DNA of 64,000 nucleotides from Pedobacter sp. MC2016-15 (GCF_026239695.1 NZ_JAPIVS010000006.1:248001-312000), one strand, 5' to 3'. Positions 7,406-16,471 are shown, numbered from the stretch's first letter. The notes: generated by a model not told the origin, from the letters alone. Numbers and translations: made by a program.

Positions 7406-8032
7406 TCCCAGCTGGTAGGAGATTTTAATCAGTTCTGCCACATTTCTTACTCTGAACTTCTGAAGCAGATTTCTCCTGTGGGTTTCTATCGTCAGCGGAC
7501 TTACACAAAGCTGATCGGCTATCACCAGCGAAGTTTCCCCGGCAGCAATTAGCTTCAGCACCTCCAGCTCCCGGCGCGTCAGCTTTGGCAGAGGATCACG
7601 CTCATAGACAGTAGGCTGGGTGATAATTTCTTCAATAGCCTTACTGAAACTCAGCTGACCATTGAGTACCTGAAGAATACCCGCCAGTAATTCTTCGGAG
7701 GAGGCATTTTTTAGCAGGTAACCATTTGCCCCGTTCTGCAGCATCTGCATGATCAGGCTACGTTCGTTGTGGTTTGTCAGCGCAATCACCCGGGTTTGGG
7801 GAGCCAGGGCTTTTATTTCCTTGCATATATCCATACCGTTGCAATCGGGCAGGCTGATATCCAGTATCACCACGTCTACTGCATGCTCCCGCAGGTAACT
7901 CATAAACTCAAGTCCCCTTGTGAAACTGGCAGTAATAACAAACTGAGAGTGTTCCTGCAGCATGGCTGTGAGCCCCTGTATGATCAGCGGATGATCATCT
8001 ACGATTACGATTTTAGCTTGTGCTACAGACAT
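7394..8032 (-). CDS. LuxR/NarL-family response regulator
   Basis: 212 residues: receiver domain 1-125 with the acidic pair VDDH near the start and phosphoacceptor Asp58 in VVILDISLPDC, then a LuxR-type helix-turn-helix at about 150-210 (LTRRELEVLKLIAAGE... THRRNLLQKF). It should bind DNA when phosphorylated by the sensor kinase encoded immediately upstream, whose end overlaps this gene's start by 20 bp; the pair is clearly one operon. The divergent/convergent neighbour is the multiheme cytochrome, a possible target. Confidence 0.93.
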   Translation of the reverse strand: MSVAQAKIVIVDDHPLIIQGLTAMLQEHSQFVITASFTRGLEFMSYLREHAVDVVILDISLPDCNGMDICKEIKALAPQTRVIALTNHNERSLIMQMLQNGANGYLLKNASSEELLAGILQVLNGQLSFSKAIEEIITQPTVYERDPLPKLTRRELEVLKLIAAGETSLVIADQLCVSPLTIETHRRNLLQKFRVRNVAELIKISYQLGLLA

Positions 8033-10022
8033 CCAGTTCTATATTGATTACCGTTCCTTCATTTATTATTGAATTCAGTTCGAGCTTCCCATTCAGGTAC
8101 TCTACCCTGTTTTTGATATTGGACATCCCCATCCCAGCGGCAGCAACCTGAGCGTCAAACTCAAAGCCGCGTCCGTCATCTTCGGCAGTGATTAAAAACA
8201 CATCCCCATTCTGGCTGCACTGCAGCATAATTGATGACGCCGAAGCGTGCCTTACCGCATTCGCCAAAATTTCCTGAATGATCCTGTAGATCATGATCTG
8301 TGTTTTCTCCGGCAAATTTTCATCGATGCCGAAAGACTGAAAATCTACCTGGAGCTTGTCGTTTGTAAAAGAGAGACACAAGTCCGCTATCGCTTTCTCC
8401 AAACCAAACTTAATCAGCGTTTCGGGCATCATATTTTTTGCAATGCGCCGCAGTTCGTTCAGTGACTGATCCAGCTGCTCAACCACCTTCAGTCCCCCTA
8501 TTGAGGAAACCGGCCGGTCGGGATACTGCAGCATGGCCGAAAGATGCAGCTTGATGCCTGCCAGCATACCACCCAGACCATCATGGAGGTCGCGCGCCAT
8601 ACGTTTCCGCTCACGCTCCTCTCCTTCTATCAGCGCAGAGCTTACCTGCAATTGTTTTTGCTGTGCGAGTTCCCGCAGCTGCTGCTGCAGATTTACACTT
8701 TCCTGCAGCACGAGACGACGACTTTTCTTGTAGTTGAGCATCAGCAATACAGATAGGATTAGTATAAACACAACAGCGGAGGCCAGCAACCAAACCACTA
8801 ACCTGTTGTAGCCCGCCTCGTATTCTGCTTTGGCCTTTTGTGATTTCAGTACAGTAATCTTATGCAGGTTCTCTTCAGTACGGAAGCGGATCTCCATCTC
8901 CCCGATCTCTTTTTTCATGTTGCTGCTGGAAAGGCTGTCACTAAGCTCACTATATTTTTGAAGCCAGTGGTAGGCCAGATCCATCTGTTTTTCCTCAGCA
9001 TACACCTCAGACATCATTTTATAAATATCGCTGCGTCCTTCGGAGAGCGACTGAAAAGTTTTATCCTGCTGCAAAACTGCGAAAACCTGCTTTGCTTCCT
9101 TATATCTTTTCATCTGCCTGAGCGCGACCAGTTTTTCGACCGTCAGCCCCTGGATCATGTAATCCAGCCCGAGCTCCCTCGCCAGCACAAGACCTTTTTC
9201 TGCGCTCTGGATCGCCAGCTGATGACTGCCAATTTTATTGTAATACATGCTTTCCGTGGCATAGAAATCAGGGTAAGCAGATGATTTGGGATAAGGTGCC
9301 AGCTGTTTTCTGGCCTTATCCAGCATGATCCCGGCTTCCTTATAATTTGAAAGCTGGCATAACGTATAGGTAAGGCCCACATAAACTGACGCAAAGCGGC
9401 TGGAATGATGATTAGATTGTTCCAGTCCCCTAATTGCAAGTGTATAATAGGTAAGTGCTTCTTTCAGCTGACCAATATTGGAAAGGATAGTTGCCAGATC
9501 TGCATACATAAAGGATAATAGAATGTTGTTTCCTCCCTTTTTCGCAAGGGGTATAGCTTTGCCGATGATCGTGCTGACCATCTCTGCTTTTTTATCGTGG
9601 AACTGCAGCATGGATGCATAATTCAGCCAAATCTTAGCCCTCCACATGTACGTGCCCTTGTCCTTAAACCTGCTCAGCTGCCGGTCGGCTTTTTTGTACA
9701 GCTCCATGGATTGGCTGGAACCATCTTCAAATAAATAAGCTTCATAGAAAGGAGCGCCGGCTACCAGATAAGGATATGGCTTCGCGAGACGATTGGCTTC
9801 CTCGAAATGTAGTTTTGCTTTTTTTGCATCATGGCCTCCAAAGAAGCCTGTCAATAAGTAATTGGCATGAGCGCGACTGCTATCCCCCAGTTGCTTGTTA
9901 GCTGCAACACGCTGAAGGCTATCTGCATAACGGCTTTCATTCAGTGGCATCTGAGCCACGACGACAAAGGGTAATATTAACAGGAGCGTTAAAAGGTGAC
10001 TGAACCTAATCATTCCCCGCAA
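8013..10022 (-). CDS. TPR-containing sensor histidine kinase (HisKA_3 type)
   Basis: 669 residues. Signal peptide 1-23, then a long periplasmic tetratricopeptide-like helical region to about 400, one membrane helix at about 408-430, a short coiled coil, the HisKA_3 dimerisation box with phosphoacceptor His480 in ARDLHDGLGG, and an HATPase domain (N-box QEILANAVRHA about 583-593, DDGRGF about 615). This architecture is the usual Bacteroidetes partner of NarL-type regulators. It is cotranscribed with the regulator downstream. Start could also be the second Met (residue 4). The signal sensed by the TPR part is unknown. Confidence 0.92.
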   Translation of the reverse strand: MRGMIRFSHLLTLLLILPFVVVAQMPLNESRYADSLQRVAANKQLGDSSRAHANYLLTGFFGGHDAKKAKLHFEEANRLAKPYPYLVAGAPFYEAYLFEDGSSQSMELYKKADRQLSRFKDKGTYMWRAKIWLNYASMLQFHDKKAEMVSTIIGKAIPLAKKGGNNILLSFMYADLATILSNIGQLKEALTYYTLAIRGLEQSNHHSSRFASVYVGLTYTLCQLSNYKEAGIMLDKARKQLAPYPKSSAYPDFYATESMYYNKIGSHQLAIQSAEKGLVLARELGLDYMIQGLTVEKLVALRQMKRYKEAKQVFAVLQQDKTFQSLSEGRSDIYKMMSEVYAEEKQMDLAYHWLQKYSELSDSLSSSNMKKEIGEMEIRFRTEENLHKITVLKSQKAKAEYEAGYNRLVVWLLASAVVFILILSVLLMLNYKKSRRLVLQESVNLQQQLRELAQQKQLQVSSALIEGEERERKRMARDLHDGLGGMLAGIKLHLSAMLQYPDRPVSSIGGLKVVEQLDQSLNELRRIAKNMMPETLIKFGLEKAIADLCLSFTNDKLQVDFQSFGIDENLPEKTQIMIYRIIQEILANAVRHASASSIMLQCSQNGDVFLITAEDDGRGFEFDAQVAAAGMGMSNIKNRVEYLNGKLELNSIINEGTVINIELDVCSTS

Positions 10023-10103
10023 AATAATAATTAATCAGGATAAACATCGTACTTTTTGAGAAATACCAGAAAACCAGTAGAAATAATACCTAATAAGCCG
10101 GTA

Positions 10104-10134
10104 TTGTGAAACAACCCTTAGCGCTATAGTTTTG
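10104..10134 (+). promoter_or_regulatory. Candidate promoter of the small lipoprotein gene
   Basis: TTG at 10104-10106, 20-bp spacer, TAGTTTTG at 10127-10134: a full match to the Bacteroidetes -7 box with a partial -33 box, 48 bp before the ATG at 10183. Confidence 0.5.
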
Positions 10135-10182
10135 CCCTGGTTAAATTTAATTCAAAAACCTGCTAATATTTATTAAAACACT

Positions 10183-10602
10183 ATGAAAAATTTAAAACTA
10201 AAGACAAACTGGTTAATGATGGTTGCACTTCCTTGCCTGATGATGGTACTATTAATGACCTCATGCGGTAAAGATGATGACAACAACCCTGAAACAGGAA
10301 ATTCTTATCCAAGGGATGTCAATGTAGAATACAGGGTAACCACAACTTCAGGTCTTAAAAACGGAGATGTCATCTATACCAACGAGACGGGTGGAAATGC
10401 CATCGTTGACAATGTGACTCTGCCATACTCTGTGAAGTTCAAAAAGAACGTCAAACAATTTGATAATCTGGCAATTAATTTCTCAGCTATGACTAGTGGT
10501 GATGCCAAAGCAGAAATCCTGGTGAATGACAAAGTAGTTGAAACCAAAACTTTCTCAGGAACCTCGATAATTACAGGATCTGCTGTATACATCTTCCAAT
10601 AA
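10183..10602 (+). CDS. Small lipoprotein of unknown function, 139 aa
   Basis: The N-terminal hydrophobic segment ends in LLMTSCGKDDDNNPETG: a lipobox with Cys28 followed by an acidic linker, typical of exported Bacteroidetes lipoproteins. The mature part of about 110 residues looks all-beta (short alternating hydrophobic strands, YRVTTTSGL, LPYSVKFKKNV). I recognise no named family. It is monocistronic, with its own promoter candidate and a hairpin behind it. Confidence 0.8.
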   Translation: MKNLKLKTNWLMMVALPCLMMVLLMTSCGKDDDNNPETGNSYPRDVNVEYRVTTTSGLKNGDVIYTNETGGNAIVDNVTLPYSVKFKKNVKQFDNLAINFSAMTSGDAKAEILVNDKVVETKTFSGTSIITGSAVYIFQ

Positions 10603-10613
10603 GTATTATAACT

Positions 10614-10644
10614 GAACCTGTGCAGCGAAGTGTTGCACAGGTTC
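10614..10644. terminator. Stem-loop between convergent genes
   Basis: A perfect 11-bp stem, GAACCTGTGCA (10614-10624) with TGCACAGGTTC (10634-10644), loop of 9 nt. It lies 11 bp after the lipoprotein stop and before the end of the convergent cupin gene. There is no strong T-run, so the terminator call is moderate. Confidence 0.5.
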
Positions 10645-10660
10645 AAATTAGGAATCGGCC

Positions 10661-10999
10661 CTACATCTCCACCCTGTCACCGTGTGCTTTCGGCTCAGAA
10701 ATCACCATAAATTCCAGGTCCGCACTGCCATAATTAGCAATACAATGCTTCTTCCCTTTTTCCACATGAATGCTCTCTCTGGCATTTAGCTGAAAAATAG
10801 ACCCTTCAATTTCAAAACTTGCAGAACCCGACAGTATATAAAATAGCTGCTGTGACCTGACATGGAAATGCCGCGCTTCAGAAGTACCTGCCGGCATCCG
10901 CTCCTGAATCACACTAAGGCTATCGCTCTTCAGCAAATGCCAGCCATCACAATTATTGCCCCACTGATAATGATCTGCATTCTGTATTGATTTTACCAT
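10661..10999 (-). CDS. Cupin-domain protein
   Basis: A 112-residue single cupin barrel when started at the ATG at 10999 (MVKSIQNADH). The open frame extends 45 bp further upstream, but a TATTTTTG -7 box at 11034-11027 would put the transcript start inside that extension, so the shorter form is preferred. Metal-ligand candidates are in RHFHVRSQQLFYILSG (cupin motif 1) and in KKHCIANYG (motif 2, His). Small cupins of this type may be sugar or amino acid binding or isomerases; no substrate can be assigned. Confidence 0.82.
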   Translation of the reverse strand: MVKSIQNADHYQWGNNCDGWHLLKSDSLSVIQERMPAGTSEARHFHVRSQQLFYILSGSASFEIEGSIFQLNARESIHVEKGKKHCIANYGSADLEFMVISEPKAHGDRVEM

Positions 11000-11026
11000 G
11001 ATCTGATTTTGTATATTTAAATATTG

Positions 11027-11034
11027 CAAAAATA
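11027..11034 (-). promoter_or_regulatory. -7 box of the cupin gene
   Basis: Minus strand TATTTTTG matches TAnnTTTG exactly, 28 bp upstream of the preferred ATG. No clear -33 box is seen. Confidence 0.4.
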
Positions 11035-11184
11035 TAATTCGCATTGTGATGATCAGCTAATACGCTTATCATCCTATCCTCTGTAATAATAGCGTGATCA
11101 TAAAAATATTTGCAGTAAAACGACCTATCATATTGTATATTCAGCAAAATTTAAATAATATTAGTTTAAATACGCTCCAGTGAT

Positions 11185-12198
11185 ATGAAAAAAGTTTTAT
11201 TTGCCCTTACCATTTTTTTAATAGCTACATCCTGTAAAAAATCATCGGACAATTCAATTGAAGAACCTGTACCGGAGTCTATCGCAAAAATGACTTTACT
11301 TCCGCCGAAGTTATCTTATGATCCTACGGCAGTACAAGGTGATATCAATTATAATTTATTAGGATATGGCTACGATGTAACAGGAAAAATTGACGATGCC
11401 AGTTCTGCAAGAGTCCCGGTAATTGACATGGTAAGCTTCGCAAAGGAAAAACACGTGGAGGGAGGCTTAGCAGCCACATACAGCATGAATAGCTGGGATG
11501 GCATTAATGCAGAAGCTTTAGCCCTACAGCTTTCCTGGGGCCTAAAAGCCACCGAAGGAAGAAAGCTTTATGGTCAATCTATAAAATCGTTTTTCCCAGA
11601 CGAACTGCCTTTTGCAGAAAAATATATTTATGGCTATTACTCAGACATTATAGAATACAAGCAACTCAAGTTTTTCACAGACAAGTCGACTTTAAAATAT
11701 CTGAGCACCAGCTTTAAATCGGACTTGCAGACGATGACTGCTGAAACACTTGTTAAAAAGTATGGCACGCATGTGCTGACAAACATTTCTTTGGGTGCAA
11801 GACTCAACATTGCCTATCAGGGCGAAACTGTTGCCACAGACCGTACACTTGTTCAAAATGCTGGATATGATGTGGCCTTAAATAAGTTCTTCGGAAAATT
11901 TAGCGGCAGGATTAACAAAATAGACTCTAATTATTTGCGACAAATTAAAGCTCCTAAAGTTGCATTTGAAGTTGTAGGAGGTGATCCAACTAAGATTAAG
12001 ATCACTGAAACCGCTAACGGACAAAGGGTCGATATCAAAGACTGGTCTGAAGCGCTCTCAGCAAAAAGTAGCGTTTTTGTGCGCGCGATTGCTCTTGTCC
12101 CATTAACAGAGCTAATTGATGATCCAGCCAGGAAAGCGGAGCTTGAACAATATATACCAAGCTATCTGACCGCAAACGAAGTAAAACTCAGCAAGTAA
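11185..12198 (+). CDS. MACPF-domain lipoprotein (putative pore-forming protein)
   Basis: 337 residues. Lipobox FLIATSC with Cys17 and a following KKSSDNS linker mark an exported lipoprotein. The MACPF signature is clear at residues 192-207: KYGTHVLTNISLGARL, i.e. the Y/W-G-T-H core followed by the conserved glycine-containing strand. Surrounding features fit a MACPF fold (helical clusters before the signature, DVTGKID-type start). MACPF proteins oligomerise into membrane pores; in Bacteroidales, secreted MACPF proteins (BSAPs) kill related strains, while others have unknown roles. A killing role here is inference. No cognate target/immunity gene is obvious next door, though an ABC transporter operon follows 243 bp later. 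Confidence 0.85.
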   Translation: MKKVLFALTIFLIATSCKKSSDNSIEEPVPESIAKMTLLPPKLSYDPTAVQGDINYNLLGYGYDVTGKIDDASSARVPVIDMVSFAKEKHVEGGLAATYSMNSWDGINAEALALQLSWGLKATEGRKLYGQSIKSFFPDELPFAEKYIYGYYSDIIEYKQLKFFTDKSTLKYLSTSFKSDLQTMTAETLVKKYGTHVLTNISLGARLNIAYQGETVATDRTLVQNAGYDVALNKFFGKFSGRINKIDSNYLRQIKAPKVAFEVVGGDPTKIKITETANGQRVDIKDWSEALSAKSSVFVRAIALVPLTELIDDPARKAELEQYIPSYLTANEVKLSK

Positions 12199-12441
12199 GT
12201 GTCATCAAATAAAATCCTCATCAAAAAATATCCCAATTCTTAAATATATTCGTTTTAGCGAGCACAAAGGCATATTCCAAACAACTTAAAGTTGTATTGC
12301 ACATTTTTGACAAACAGCAACTCAGTAATTTCGTAATATTATCCTTCGTTATCTAATCAGCTGAAATCAAAAAAATTTGCACACAACAGAAAGTATCCGT
12401 TTGGCATCAGCTTTTTACACTAAAAATATTATATTTAATTA

Positions 12442-13029
12442 ATGCAACAAGTAAATCGCCTAAGCTCCACCCGGGGAAAAGTAGACTATCATAGACTCCC
12501 AAAACAGCCCAGTAAAACAGTTTCTTACTGGAACGTAGGTTATTTGCTGCATTTTTCAATCCTCATCTTCGTCTTTGAATCCTGGTTTTACTGGACAAAA
12601 TTCAGGGACGCCTATATTGATGAGGCCCTGTTTGCTACAGTCTTCTGGTTTGGAAGTGTTTTATTCGCCTTCACCCATATTTTCCTCGTTGTGATGGACG
12701 CCTGGTCGCGCTTCCAGAATTACAAAAGAATAAAAGATAACCTGTACATGCATGGTTTCAGTCCCAAGCTCGCCTATCCTTACACCGGATCAAAATGTCA
12801 GCGCACGGCATTTATGGTGGCAGCGAAAGAACTGGGCATGGAAAAAGAAGTTTCCAGTTATTACCACAGGATCGGTATACGCTGGTATCACTTCATTCCA
12901 AAATTTATGATCCAGGACCCGCTTTTCCTTTTCAGGAAATCCTTCGTTTCACGTACCTTCCTGGAGAAATACTATAAGCCCCGCTTTAACTTCCGCGAAC
13001 AGGGCGTAAATTATAAAATAGCTGAATAA
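12442..13029 (+). CDS. Membrane protein of unknown function, first gene of ABC operon
   Basis: 195 residues with two hydrophobic helices at about 34-52 and 63-88, then a basic, aromatic-rich cytoplasmic tail with many Tyr, Phe, Arg and Lys. I do not recognise the family. Its TAA overlaps the ATG of the ABC ATPase by one base (TAATG), so it is translationally coupled to the transporter and very likely functions with it. Confidence 0.75.
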   Translation: MQQVNRLSSTRGKVDYHRLPKQPSKTVSYWNVGYLLHFSILIFVFESWFYWTKFRDAYIDEALFATVFWFGSVLFAFTHIFLVVMDAWSRFQNYKRIKDNLYMHGFSPKLAYPYTGSKCQRTAFMVAAKELGMEKEVSSYYHRIGIRWYHFIPKFMIQDPLFLFRKSFVSRTFLEKYYKPRFNFREQGVNYKIAE

Positions 13030-13880
13030 TGCTTACAGGAACTAATTTAAGCAAGAAATACGCCTCCGGAAAAGCATTAGATAACGTATCCATTCATATC
13101 CCAGCGGGACAAATATGTGGATTGCTCGGCAGAAATGGCGCCGGGAAAACTACGCTCTTCAAAATCTTATGCGGACTGGTAAAACCAGATCAGGGCCAGG
13201 TGATCATCAACTCCAAAAGGTCAAAACCCGTTGGAGGGATTATTGAAAGACCGGGCTTATACAATTACCTGAATGCCTACGACAACATCAAAATCTTCGC
13301 AGGAATACAAGGGGCAGCTACGGATAAACAATCCATTGAGCAGACTTTAACAAAGGTGGGTTTGCCACTGGACCGCAAAGATCCGGTAAGGAACTTTTCC
13401 CTCGGAATGAAACAGCGCCTGGGCATTGCCATCGCCCTGATAGGTGACCCTGAATGTCTTGTACTGGACGAGCCCTTTTCGGGTCTCGACCCAATCGGTG
13501 TAGCCTCACTAATTCATCTGATCCGCAAACTCGCAGAGGAAGAGCATATTGCGATTCTGCTGTCTTCTCATATGATGGCTGAAATCAGCAAATGCTGCCA
13601 TTTCCTATACGTGATCGAAAAGGGCGAGATTGTAAATTCCGGCGCTACCAATGAACTGATCGATGCACACATCACGAGCTTCAGCATCACGGCTTCCAAC
13701 CTCAGCACTGCGGAAACCCTGAAAAAATATGAGGTAGAGATGGGCACCAATGATGCAAGAGTAGTATGCGAAGCCAAAGACATCCCGACGCTCTTAAATG
13801 AACTCCTCAGAGAAGGCATACAGGTAACTGCCTGCAGCCCTGTGTTAACATTGGAAGAATTAATCAAAAAGGCCAATTAA
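13029..13880 (+). CDS. ABC transporter ATP-binding protein (ABC-2 type)
   Basis: 283 residues with Walker A GRNGAGKTT (about 35-43), signature NFSLGMKQR, Walker B CLVLDEPFSGLDP and the switch His in SSHM. The C-terminal extension of about 70 residues is typical for ATPases of multidrug or bacteriocin-immunity type ABC-2 exporters (CcmA/NatA-like). It pairs with the permease that starts in the same TAATG overlap. Cargo unknown. Confidence 0.93.
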   Translation: MLTGTNLSKKYASGKALDNVSIHIPAGQICGLLGRNGAGKTTLFKILCGLVKPDQGQVIINSKRSKPVGGIIERPGLYNYLNAYDNIKIFAGIQGAATDKQSIEQTLTKVGLPLDRKDPVRNFSLGMKQRLGIAIALIGDPECLVLDEPFSGLDPIGVASLIHLIRKLAEEEHIAILLSSHMMAEISKCCHFLYVIEKGEIVNSGATNELIDAHITSFSITASNLSTAETLKKYEVEMGTNDARVVCEAKDIPTLLNELLREGIQVTACSPVLTLEELIKKAN

Positions 13881-14710
13881 TGAGATTACTGCTATCAGCT
13901 GAACTGCTAAAGCTTGTCAAACAAAGCAAAACATATTACGCACTGGGCTCGATCATGGTGATTGAAACATTGATCCTCATCACTGCCTATTTCCAGGGAA
14001 GTACGATCCTCGATCTGCTGCTGGACAACCTTAAACAATCCTTTTACTTTGAAGGGACGCTGTTAAACGGAAACTTGATCATGTATATCGTCCTCAATTC
14101 CCTTTGGTTTAATGTACCGCTCATTCTGATGATCGTAACCTCAGGCATTGTTACTGACGAATACAAGGATGGCACCATGCAAACTGTGATGCTGCAGGCA
14201 GTAGATAAGTGGAAAGTGGCCACCGCAAAATATATCATCGCCGTGCTGTTTACCCTTCTGGTGATCGGATTTATGATGCTCACGACCTTCATCCTGTCCT
14301 ATTCCATTTTTGGGAGTGGCGACCTGGTGGTATACATCAATACACTCAATTTCTTTGAAGCTGCAGATGCCTTTCACAGGATCTGCTGGGCATTTGCCTC
14401 AGGTGCGTTCACGATGGTTTTCTATTGTGTCGCCAGTATGACCCTCGCAATTTTCATCAAGGAGGCTGCAAAAACATGGATCGCGGCAGCACTATTCCTG
14501 ATCATCACGACACTGCTGCTAAAAGTAGATTTTGTAGTTCCTGTGATCAACACTTATTTCTTTCCGAAGCTGATCGACACCTGGCAGCAGCTTTTTTACT
14601 ACCAGCTGGACTGGAACCAAATTTTTATCAACAACGCCTTACTCTTACTGTATACCCTGGCCTTTGCCGCAGCGGGTACATATGTATTTCATAAAAAAGA
14701 CATCGGATGA
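13880..14710 (+). CDS. ABC-2 type transporter permease
   Basis: 276 residues with six predicted membrane helices (for example about 20-40, 70-90, 110-135, 170-195, 200-220, 245-268), as in ABC-2 permeases. The start ATG overlaps the ATPase stop by one base and its own stop overlaps the next gene by four bases (ATGA). It forms the membrane part of the exporter with the upstream ATPase. Confidence 0.88.
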   Translation: MRLLLSAELLKLVKQSKTYYALGSIMVIETLILITAYFQGSTILDLLLDNLKQSFYFEGTLLNGNLIMYIVLNSLWFNVPLILMIVTSGIVTDEYKDGTMQTVMLQAVDKWKVATAKYIIAVLFTLLVIGFMMLTTFILSYSIFGSGDLVVYINTLNFFEAADAFHRICWAFASGAFTMVFYCVASMTLAIFIKEAAKTWIAAALFLIITTLLLKVDFVVPVINTYFFPKLIDTWQQLFYYQLDWNQIFINNALLLLYTLAFAAAGTYVFHKKDIG

Positions 14711-15357
14711 TTAGATCGTTATTTATATTTCTTGTACTTGCTACACAATATGCCTGCGCCCAACAGATTGACCCTGATCTGCTCCGCATCAAAAAGCGGA
14801 TGGATTCCGTGCAGCAGTTTTCAGCATCACTGATCCTTGATCTGGATGTTCCTTTCATCCAAATGCCTACAAAAACAGCCAGCATTACCTATGCAAAAGG
14901 CAAGAAAATGATGTTTTCATCAAAAGACTTTGTGATGCTGCCAAAAAGGGGACTGGACTTTTCGCTGTCTGAAATCTTTAAATATCCCTTTATCACGGTT
15001 GACCGGGGAACCGAAAAACGCAATGGAAGATCACTTAAGGTAATCAATATCATCCCTACTACCCCTCAGTCTGATCTTGCGCTCGCTACTTTATACATGG
15101 ATACAAAGGCTGTACGCATCGTACAATCGGAAATCAATACCCGCAAAGAAGGTTCTTACACGCTATTGATGAATTATGCTTTATTAAAAGATATTCTTCC
15201 TTCCTATGTTGAAGCAACCTTCGCCATAGAGAAACTAAAAATACCGCTTAATTTCATGGGCAAGGGCACTACGATCGACCGCAAGAAGATGCGCAGCATG
15301 GAAACTAAAACCGGAAAAATCAAAATGCAGATCAGAAATTATCATATTAAATATTAA
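14707..15357 (+). CDS. LolA-like periplasmic protein
   Basis: 216 residues with a signal peptide (cleavage near AQQ at 18-21). The body has the pattern of LolA-type outer-membrane lipoprotein carriers: an initial helix (RIKKRMDSVQQFSASLIL) followed by repeated beta strands with an aromatic/hydrophobic interior. LolA binds lipidated proteins in the periplasm. It ends the four-gene coupled operon (4-base overlap with the permease), so it may carry the exported cargo or a lipid. Sequence alone does not prove LolA function. Confidence 0.7.
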   Translation: MIRSLFIFLVLATQYACAQQIDPDLLRIKKRMDSVQQFSASLILDLDVPFIQMPTKTASITYAKGKKMMFSSKDFVMLPKRGLDFSLSEIFKYPFITVDRGTEKRNGRSLKVINIIPTTPQSDLALATLYMDTKAVRIVQSEINTRKEGSYTLLMNYALLKDILPSYVEATFAIEKLKIPLNFMGKGTTIDRKKMRSMETKTGKIKMQIRNYHIKY

Positions 15358-15366
15358 GAATTTCCA

Positions 15367-15374
15367 TACCTTTG
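15367..15374 (+). promoter_or_regulatory. -7 box before the 141-aa membrane protein
   Basis: TACCTTTG matches TAnnTTTG exactly, 60 bp upstream of the ATG at 15435; no good -33 box is visible. Confidence 0.4.
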
Positions 15375-15434
15375 CGACCTCGAAATACCCTGTTAACAAG
15401 CTACTAATCAATCCTTATAAACAGCATACCTTCA

Positions 15435-15860
15435 ATGAATTTCAATTCTACACAAATCATCACCGCAATTGTTGCGATCATTGCCATCCCTTACCTGATT
15501 ATTGTACTTAGAAGAGCCTCAGGTCAAAATTTTCCTTTCATCAAAGCACTAAATCCTTTTTACACTAAGGAAATGCAGGAAGCAGATGAACTTAAAAAAA
15601 GCATCAGCCCTATCCTCGACGAAATCGAAACCCAACGCGTTGCTAAATTCATCAAGCACTGGTCGGACAAATTTGAAAACAACCGTCTTACCGTACAGGA
15701 TGTTGAGAAGCTGAATGCTACAATAGCGGACGGCGGTGCAGATCAGGTAAATGGTATTCTGGCTATCCATCCTAATGGCAGGAACATGTTCAACAGCATT
15801 AATGAGAAGCTGACATCAAAAGCAGCTGCTCAGGTTGAAGAAGGCGCAATACTGGCGTAA
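15435..15860 (+). CDS. Hypothetical membrane-anchored protein, 141 aa
   Basis: One N-terminal membrane helix (about residues 8-25, TAIVAIIAIPYLIIVL) and a helical cytoplasmic body rich in charged residues. No recognised domain. The gene has its own promoter box and stands alone between the ABC operon and the DUF2911 gene. Confidence 0.65.
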   Translation: MNFNSTQIITAIVAIIAIPYLIIVLRRASGQNFPFIKALNPFYTKEMQEADELKKSISPILDEIETQRVAKFIKHWSDKFENNRLTVQDVEKLNATIADGGADQVNGILAIHPNGRNMFNSINEKLTSKAAAQVEEGAILA

Positions 15861-15944
15861 CTCCTTAATTATTAAAGTAAAATTTGATATTTTTTGGTTT
15901 TGGATTACTTTTACACCAACCAAAAATCTCAAAACTGTATGACT

Positions 15945-16466
15945 ATGAAAAAATTAAAAATCGGAATGCTCACCGTAGCATTGCTCGTGGTTTCCTATGG
16001 AATCTGGGCAAGGCAAAATCAGCCAAGTCCCGCTGCAACAGCGAAAGGCACAATCAACGGCGCAAACATCACCATTGAATATAGCAGCCCTGCTGTAAAG
16101 GGACGTAAAATCTGGGGTGGCCTCGTACCTTATGATGCCATCTGGAGAGCTGGTGCCAACAAAGCAACGACCATCACTACAGACAAAGCGATCAAAGTTG
16201 AGGGTAAAGACCTGAAAGCAGGATCGTACAGCATCTACATGATTCCCGGTACAAAAACCTGGAGGGTGATCTTCAACTCCGAAACCGGACAATGGGGAAC
16301 TACTCACGATGGTGTAACGACTCATGAACCTACAAAGGATGTTTTATCGGTAAATGTTACTCCTGTAAAAAGCAGCAGCACCGAAGAACGCCTCAAATAC
16401 CTGGTAACACCTAAAGGTATTGAGCTGGTTTGGGAAAACCTTTCAGTTCCTGTTGCTATAAAATAA
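15945..16466 (+). CDS. DUF2911 family secreted protein
   Basis: About 173 residues from the preferred ATG at 15945 (MKKLKIGMLT...), which gives a clean signal peptide ending near WARQ; the frame extends upstream to 15894 but that leader would bury the signal sequence. The conserved DUF2911 core is present: YSSPAVKGRKIWGGLVPYD, IWRAGANKATT, and GKDLKAGSYSIYMIPG. The family is common in Bacteroidetes, exported, and without known function. Confidence 0.85.
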   Translation: MKKLKIGMLTVALLVVSYGIWARQNQPSPAATAKGTINGANITIEYSSPAVKGRKIWGGLVPYDAIWRAGANKATTITTDKAIKVEGKDLKAGSYSIYMIPGTKTWRVIFNSETGQWGTTHDGVTTHEPTKDVLSVNVTPVKSSSTEERLKYLVTPKGIELVWENLSVPVAIK

Positions 16467-16471
16467 TATCC

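Noticed and set aside
16430..16471. Upstream extension of the DUF3095 frame
   Set aside because: It overlaps the end of the DUF2911 gene and the added residues do not look like the family; ATG at 16472 is better.
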